64,000 nucleotides of DNA from Portulaca oleracea. Its lineage: Eukaryota > Streptophyta > Magnoliopsida > Caryophyllales > Portulacaceae. Made by a program: the position numbers and the translations under genes. The number at the start of each line of letters is the position of its first letter. Position 1 is the first letter of the stretch. The stretch is taken from the NCBI GenBank assembly GCA_029582165.1, contig CM055893.1, positions 26,883,179-26,947,178 on the forward strand, written 5' to 3'. The notes under the pieces are model-generated. The model saw only the letters and a program-made list of their open reading frames with translations, ran no database searches and was not told the origin of the DNA. This document shows positions 57,941 through 64,000 of this stretch, piece by piece.

Positions 57941-59516
57941 TGTGTAAACAGTGGTTTGTGAGACCTCGGTTTTGTCGTTCTCTCTCAGGGAGCTAGGGGC
58001 CTTGGCTAGAACTAACCGACTTTAGCTGAGGTTTAAGATCACAAGATAACAAGAGGTTTGTGGTGACAACAGAACAAACACAACTATGGTTCAATCAAAT
58101 GGAAACACTGGGTGTCGGGAGATTTCGGGACGCAAACGGTAATAAGGACAAGGGTTCCGCAACTAGAAAGCAACAAAATAGTATAATCAAGCGACAATCC
58201 CGTTAGAATAAACCCATCGGATTTCCCTTTTCAAGGATAATCCGAATTAACTTCCTACAAGTCCACCACGGACCCGAAGGGTTAAAGAAACGGGACTCTC
58301 TAGTTAGCTCCTATTCACTTTCGCGAATAGAATACTAATTATCCCAATTCCAACCTTCCAACTCAAGTGTTGGATGTATTCGGGATCTTTCGTACCCCAA
58401 TTACATCCCACTTGAGGGAAGGATAGGAGTGGGAAGTTGATTCCACTACAAATTACCTCCTAAAATTACTAACCCAATCCAAATACACCATTCACATCCT
58501 TAGTTTCTCCCTAACCCATAAGGGTTCTAGCCTCTAATCATCTTATCTAACATGCTAACAATAATAATAACTTCATTCATGCTTAAAAAGAGAGTATCTA
58601 GATATTCAAAGCAACAATAACAACAATCAACAAACACCAAGTAATCTAATAACAAAAACAGAGATTAAAGAGTAATTAGAGGAATTAAAGAGAGTAAGAG
58701 TTTAGAAATGCTCATTAATTTGATGCCAAAGGAAGATGCTCCAGAATAATAAGAATCCAATGCTCCAATAATAAGATAAGTCTTCAAAACTTCAATAGAA
58801 ATCCAATGAAATCCAGTGCAAGAGCAATAATCCGAGTATAAACTCTCACTAATCACTAAGTAATCACTCTAATTGAAAGCTAAAATGTTCTAAATGTGAT
58901 AGAAAATAATCCCCCCCCCCCGAATTCTCCCTGCTAAAAAGCTAAAGGCAATATATACAAGCAAAGTTAGTTACTCAAAACTCATCACTTCACTCAGCAG
59001 AAAAATTGCGTAACTGTAGGGGACCGTGGGTACGGTCTATGGGACCGTAGCTACATTCCTGCGTAATATCCTGTAGATTTCTCTCTTCTTCGCTGCACCG
59101 TAGGCACGGTGTGTCATGGCTGTGGGTACGGTCTGGCGAATTAGGTCAGGTGAAACTTCTCTCCTTCGCATCGTCGTAGGTGCGATCTCCCAAGACCGTG
59201 GGTACGGTCTCACTCGGTCACTTCACCTTCTGCTCATGCTTTGCACCCACCGCAAGTGCGGTCATCAGGACCGTGGGTACGGTCCAGCTCGGCCATAATG
59301 AAGTTCTGGGCTTGGCGCCCGCTACAAAAAGAGTGATGGGGGCTACGCTTGGTGCATGTGACAGCGATTGGCCGCGAGGGAGGGTAGCGCCCGCTACGTT
59401 GAGCGTGGCGGGGGCTACACCTAGGCAACCTTCAGCAGAATTCTATCTTTTGATCCGCTCAATTTGTCCGGCCTTTCCGCTTGGTTCGCCTTTTGTCTCG
59501 ACCATGACCCGGGAAG
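57941..59516 (-). mobile_element. LTR-B, 5' LTR of the right element, truncated
   Basis: Starts TGTGTAAACAGTGG next to the primer site and follows the LTR-B consensus to ACCCGGGAAG at 59516, where the last ~290 bp are replaced by unrelated DNA. It includes the palindromic array (about 59020-59420). Because the outer end is missing, no target duplication can be read for the cluster. Confidence 0.88.
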
Positions 59517-60248
59517 CTCTCACTAACTAGGTGCAGGAATCGATGGTTTTGGTGATTAAAGTACTATCCTAAGGTTGAAAAGGAAAAGTATATTAGAAAA
59601 GTAAGGGCTCGGGGGTAGTACCGGGCCTCCCAACGAAGGACTAAACATGGAAATTGTAGTTTAAGGGGAAAACCCCACAAAAGAGCCTTTTTTTTTACCC
59701 CTTTTCATCCCTTGTCATCCACTCTTCTATCCTTAACTTTGGTTCTATTTTGGCATCTTCAAAAGGAGCATTCAAGGCTTCAAATCATGTCTTCAACTAT
59801 GAGACTCAAGCATTCCAAGAAAGGCTAGGCAAGGCTTCTCCTAAAGACATCATGTAGGTACTTTTGTGTATTTCTTTCATAATGTAAATTGTGTATATAT
59901 TGTAATTCTTTCATTCTTTTGCATTTTAATGAAATAATCATGTAAAGTTTCAATATTTTTCCGTCCAAACTTTATTAAAAGCACACTTTATAACTTTTAA
60001 TAGAGTCTTTCCTTTTGTAAGAGGTGAACTCAAAGGTTTTTAACTTTCGAGTTCGTAGCCTTACCCCTAATATACTTCTTCTTAGATTCGTAAGCTTTAC
60101 TTTTAGTAGAGTCTTTCCTTTTGTGAGAGTCTTTCTAGTTTTTCCTTTTGGTTTTGTCTTAGCATTTTTCACTTAAAAAAGTCATCCTTTCAAACTAAAA
60201 CACATCAGGATTGCCTAAACTGTACGTGTCTAACATGGTTTTACAATG
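59517..60248 (+). repeat. Degenerate LTR-like flank
   Basis: No gene. A word AAGGGCTCGGGGGTAGTACC (about 59604) resembles the flank left of LTR-B at 6210 and 28150. GTTCGTAGCCTTACCCC (60053) resembles ATTCGTAACCTTACCCCC in LTR-F (about 61195). The direct repeat AGAGTCTTTCCTTTTGT occurs twice (about 60002 and 60108). I read it as an old LTR piece related to LTR-F. Confidence 0.4.
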
Positions 60249-60435
60249 TGTAGACACCGGTTTTGCCCCAACAAATACATCGGACCCAAAACAGGCCGCC
60301 AAGGCCCCTAGGCCTGGGCTAACACGAGGCCCAAAAGAAACAGCAACGACAGCCCGAAAAAAACAAGCCAAGGTCCAGGGGCCTTTGCTGACATAAACCT
60401 GGGTCCAATACGCGAATCTGGCCCAAGAAAATTTA

Positions 60436-60455
60436 CCAAGGCCGCAGGGCCTTGG
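60436..60455. repeat. Perfect GC-rich palindrome in LTR-F U3
   Basis: CCAAGGCC and GGCCTTGG flank a GCAG centre. Related imperfect copies are at 60516-60530, 61424-61440 and 61497-61516. Confidence 0.75.
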
Positions 60456-60713
60456 CAGAGAGAATAACCCATTTCTTGCCTCGACGTCAGCAATCCGCGT
60501 ATTCTTCTGCTAATAGGCTGCAGGGCCTTGACATTACGAATTCGATTTTGCGCTCAAGATTTTCCCCTATGCCATGCAATACCATGATCGATGCCAGCAG
60601 CTTTGACTCATGCCATGTCGTAGGCCCTGCAACCTTGATATTAACCATGAGGGGCATGATCGATCTTTAGATCATGCCTCCCCTTCTTTCCATCATCCTA
60701 CCTCTCCCATCAC

Positions 60714-60722
60714 CTATAAATA
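60714..60722 (+). promoter_or_regulatory. TATA-like box of LTR-F
   Basis: CTATAAATA about 465 bp into the LTR, followed by a C/A-rich leader typical of plant transcript starts. It is the best candidate core promoter in the right part of the window. Confidence 0.55.
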
Positions 60723-61650
60723 CCACTCCTTTCACCACCAAAATCATCAATTTCTTCCATTAAAAAGCACCATTAACTACTACTATTCACTCTCATCATT
60801 CACACTTTCCATAAACCCACATCTTTACCATTATCGCCATCATAATTCCACTATCTTCCCTTCCCTCTCAAACACTTCTCATTTCATCTCCATAAATTTC
60901 CAAGGGCGCGCGACATTCGAGTTCGTCATCACATGGTTTCTACCTCCTCTCCACCTATACCTATAAACATGCAAGGTTTGGTCGCCTTTATTTATTCATT
61001 ATTTCACAACCATGTAATTTATTCTTGAAAACCGCATTAGTGTAATTTCTAAGTGCACATCACATTCTTTTCCATGTTTCGAATATAATCTTCTGAATTA
61101 TTTTTAAACTTCTCCTCGCTCTTTTTCATTTCAAGTTTGGTTTTAGTCGAGTCTGTTTTCAAAACAGGCGAATCCGAGAATTCTTTAGTTCTGGAATTCG
61201 TAACCTTACCCCCGGGCTCGGAATTTGAGTTCACAAACCGGAGTTTCTCTCTTTTTTCGTTCTTTTTGGTTCGTTGATTTCCTTAACTCAACTAGCGGCT
61301 ACTTTTTCTTCCTAAACTCACCTAAATCTACATTTGCCACGACAAATTAAAAAAATGGATCGGTAAAATTTCTAATCATTCACATTTGGGTCGACCCGTG
61401 AAAAATGGGTAGAATTTGGCATAGGCCCTGCGGCCTTGGCCAGACTCCATGCCCATTTTCACAGGCCTGAAATAACGGGCCCAGGTTGGGCATTCACCAA
61501 GGCTGCTGGGCCTTGGTGTCAGCCTAGTGACCCATCGTGTCGTTCTCGGCCCAAATGCGAAGCACGGTGTTACTGATGCATTATTATTTTGACGTGACCC
61601 TATGTGAATCGGAATGAGTTTGGTCTTTAAAAAAAGCAAAAAAAAAAAGA

Positions 61651-62006
61651 CAAAAAATGACTCGGAGATACCCTAATATTTGGGGAAATTATTTTTCGGT
61701 ACCCCAACTTTTCAAAAACTCATTTTGAGGTACCCTTAATTTTTGGGTTAGTAATTATTAGGTGTTTTTCCGGTCATCAATTTTTTTTAAGTGACCGATA
61801 TACCCTTGTTCTCCCATGCTTGAAGAAATACCCTTGAAGAAGAAGAAGAATAAGGGTATTTCGGTCACTTACCAAAATTGACGGACGAAAAAACACCAAA
61901 TCATTATTAAGCCAAAAAGTTAGGGTACCTCAAAATGAGTTTTGAAAAGTTGGGGTACCGAAAAATGATTTCCCCAAATATTAGGGTAGCTTCGAGTAAT
62001 TTTTTG
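61651..62006. mobile_element. Foldback MITE with long inverted repeats in LTR-F
   Basis: Arms of well over 100 bp are inverted copies: CTAATATTTGGGGAAAT at the left answers ATTTCCCCAAATATTAG at the right, and GAGGTACCC answers GGGTACCTC. Ends read CAAAAAATGACTCG and CGAGTAATTTTTTG. Both sides have A-runs, so the target duplication cannot be read exactly; a long A-rich one would fit Mutator-type MITEs. No coding capacity. Confidence 0.78.
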
Positions 62007-62154
62007 AAAAAAAAAAAAGAGTTTTCTTAAAATTAAAAATATTCTTATTTGAGGATAAGCAACCTTAGTCGGCTCCCAATCACAACCTAAGTAACGCAAT
62101 GGGAAAAGGAAAGGTGTGCAACCTTTTCCTCTCTTTTTTTGGGGTCTTACAAAT

Positions 62155-62172
62155 TGGCGACTCCACTGGGGA
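62155..62172 (+). other. tRNA-Arg-type primer binding site of element F
   Basis: TGGCGACTCCACTGGGGA three bases after the LTR end. This primer type is characteristic of Ogre/Tat elements. Confidence 0.8.
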
Positions 62173-64000
62173 CTTAAACTTAAAAAGATGGTGAAACTTG
62201 AAAAAATCGAGTTGTTTGAAATTGTAAAAGGGAGAAAGTTGATTGGTTTTACAATTTTATTATTCTTTTAGGCATCTTGCATACCAGGCACTCTTGGGGC
62301 TTTTGACAGGGGAGCACAAAAGCGATGATCTAGGATTAACCTAAGATTTGTCCCGAGAGCGGGCGGTCACTACTTGTGTGATGCACTCTACATTACCAAC
62401 CATTCGGTCTCTACTCTCACCCATGTTACACTCCAAGGCTTCCTTGAAATCCAACGAGCAACACCTCACACACTTTACCAATAAATTTTATATAGGTAAA
62501 GTGCAACGAGGCAAGAACATGTGGTATCTCATCCAATTCCAAACTTATTAATCCATGAACATGGAGCCTTGGTTTAGGGTACCCTATCATGTTGTATGCT
62601 ATGCGAATTCGTGTTTTCTTTGTTGTTGTAAGGAGTCGACCCTAGTTTAGAGGTGTTGTTCTAGTCCATGTAGGAATCGTTAGGCTGAGAAGAGACATGC
62701 TTAAAAACTAGGCTAACTAACCTCAAATATTATGGTTAACTCAGTGGTGGAGCCCATTTATGTCTAAAGGTTGATTATCCTAGTCCATAAAGTAAACTCA
62801 ACTCGTCCTTGATGATTTTACATGATTCTTTACAATATTCTCTTAACAAAACCTAACTAAAGTAAAACAAAGTTAGTGGATAATGTCCTAGACTGCGTAA
62901 CAGTCACTAGGCTTGAGTAAATTAATTTATCAAATTGATTGTTGAATCCATCACCCCTATGCCTGACCCGTTGTTAGCCCAACCATACTGGATTTGGAAG
63001 TTAAGTCTATAAATTAGTTATAAGTCGCCTATTAATGGCTTTATTTTGTGCTTTACAACATCCACTTTCTTGGAGATAAAATAAATTGATGTGTTGGGTC
63101 ACAAAAAAAAGGAAAAGAAAAAGAAAGAGAGTGCGACTGCTAGAGTGTTGATTATTATTCTAGTATGCATAATAGGCGTTTTAGCTTGAGTTAACACAAG
63201 TTTGTTAGTAAGGTGACAGATTCTCCTTAAAACGGTCGGCTTGTGGTTTAAGCCCATTTGAATTGAGACACACTCACTTGCGCTTTCCAACTTATGTCGA
63301 CTCACTATGTTTGACTTTATTCGGCCCTTTCTCATACTCTTGTCATAAAAAAATATTGTTGTCCGTATTAGGCCCATATAGAGTTAGGCCATGCACTCTT
63401 GAAGAGTGGGTGAGTCATCTTTGTGTCTATATGAAGGCGTTGAGTCCATTAGGGTCTCATATAGGTCCTCTAAGACATGCATGCATTGGGTAGAAAGTGT
63501 CAGAGTTGATTACCAAATCACTAACTAATTTCCATGTATGCACGATAGGAGATCGACTCCAGGCCCGCATAAGAGATTCGCACACTGGCCATCTGATTCT
63601 TAGTCCAAGCGACGATCCGTCCGCCGCTCAAGACTACATCATAGCTGAGGAGCGATTTCAGGAGATCCCCGTCCAGAGTACCGAAGCTAACATCACAAAA
63701 CAGCCGGAAGAGTTATAGGGCAGTTGTGGCCTTTTTTTCTCGTCGTTCACACTTCTGAACATCCACGAGATGGGATTCGGAGGTTTGTGTTGGGGTTTAA
63801 ATTTAAAAAGTTCTTTAACGGATTAATTGCACATTTCATGAATAATAGTTGTAAAATCACTTTCCCTTTACTTTATGCATTTCGTGAGTAATCAAACTAA
63901 ACCTCTAAGAGTGAACATCCACTTGTTCCAACTCTTCTAAAGTTAATTCAATTTGCTCACAAGACGTTGGGCTCGGAAGAAAGCAATTTAGGCAAATATT
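62173..64000 (+). mobile_element. Leader of element F, continuing past the window
   Basis: No recognised protein domain. Long non-coding leaders before the first gene are normal in Ogre/Tat elements. A 74-codon frame at 63497-63718 ends in TAG and has no recognisable motif. The base composition becomes more balanced there (63540-63710), which could mark the beginning of an ORF1 or a degenerate piece of it. Confidence 0.5.

Larger units (their letters stand above)
60249..62151 (+). mobile_element. LTR-F, 5' LTR of an Ogre/Tat-like Ty3/gypsy element
   Basis: 1903 bp, TGTAGACACCGG to GGTCTTACA, followed three bases later by a tRNA-Arg-type primer site, so the element points right and leaves the window. 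A TATA-like box (60714-60722) is preceded by CCAAGGCC..GGCCTTGG palindromes (60436-60455 perfect, 60516-60530 partial) that also recur at 61424-61440 and 61497-61516. A foldback MITE lies at 61651-62006. The start and end words and primer type fit Ogre/Tat elements. Confidence 0.8.

Noticed and set aside
60211..60493. Short frames on both strands in the U3 of LTR-F
   Set aside because: They arise from the GGCCTTGG-type palindromes and GC-rich wording; no homology recognised.

Overview
The window is plant nuclear DNA, almost certainly from an angiosperm with a repeat-rich genome. It consists essentially of nested and rearranged LTR retrotransposons, and I find no host gene, tRNA or rRNA. Five LTR families can be separated. 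A is a gag-bearing element with a tRNA-Asp primer site. B is an Athila-type Ty3/gypsy element with a tRNA-Asp primer site and an extra ATHILA ORF-1-like gene after integrase. C is a sister LTR of B, present only as solo LTRs. The fourth is a CRM-like chromovirus with a tRNA-iMet primer site. F, at the right edge, is an Ogre/Tat-like element with a tRNA-Arg-type primer site. A Ty1/copia pol fragment, Stowaway-like MITEs and a foldback MITE complete the inventory. Every coding region is broken by stops, frameshifts or deletions.

Layout. 1-2649: 5' end of element A on the minus strand, running off the left edge. 2650-6249: an older LTR-like sequence (D) split by a solo LTR-C with target duplication CATAC, followed by a copia fragment. 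6250-10671: an LTR-B and the 3' part of a B element, cut inside its extra ORF. From here a block of about 9.6 kb (interior of LTR-A, D1, LTR-C, D2, copia, LTR-B, B 3' region) repeats in tandem. Unit 1 is 1770-10671, unit 2 is 10672-20846 and unit 3 is 20847-32615. The two fusion points (10671/10672 and 20846/20847) are the same. The units differ by later changes: unit 1 lost about 0.7 kb of LTR-C, unit 2 lost 0.83 kb of copia and gained a 1.35 kb duplication, and unit 3 gained a 2.16 kb duplication.

28183-59516 is the source B cluster, an LTR-internal-LTR-internal-LTR array on the minus strand: LTR 28183-29914, internal 29915-40130, shared LTR 40131-41807, internal 41808-57940, truncated LTR 57941-59516. 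Both internal regions carry gag, protease, reverse transcriptase/RNase H, integrase and the extra ORF in that order. The right one is split in its pol gene by a complete CRM-like chromovirus (47126-53704, target duplication CAATG). 59517-60248 is a degenerate LTR-like flank. 60249-62151 is LTR-F with a foldback MITE inside it, followed by its primer site and leader to the window end.

Relative order from nesting: copia, then D, then C (with its Stowaway MITE), A and B, then triplication of the block, then local deletions and duplications. The CRM-like insertion only needs to be younger than the right-hand B element. The most unusual signals are three. First, the extra ORF of the two neighbouring B copies is only about 40 percent alike in protein, while the DNA on both sides is nearly identical. 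Second, palindromic GC-rich motif arrays sit upstream of the TATA-like box in four LTR families, and the B motif recurs upstream of the extra ORF. Third, the 3' part of B repeats a C-tract plus ACACTTA module three times.
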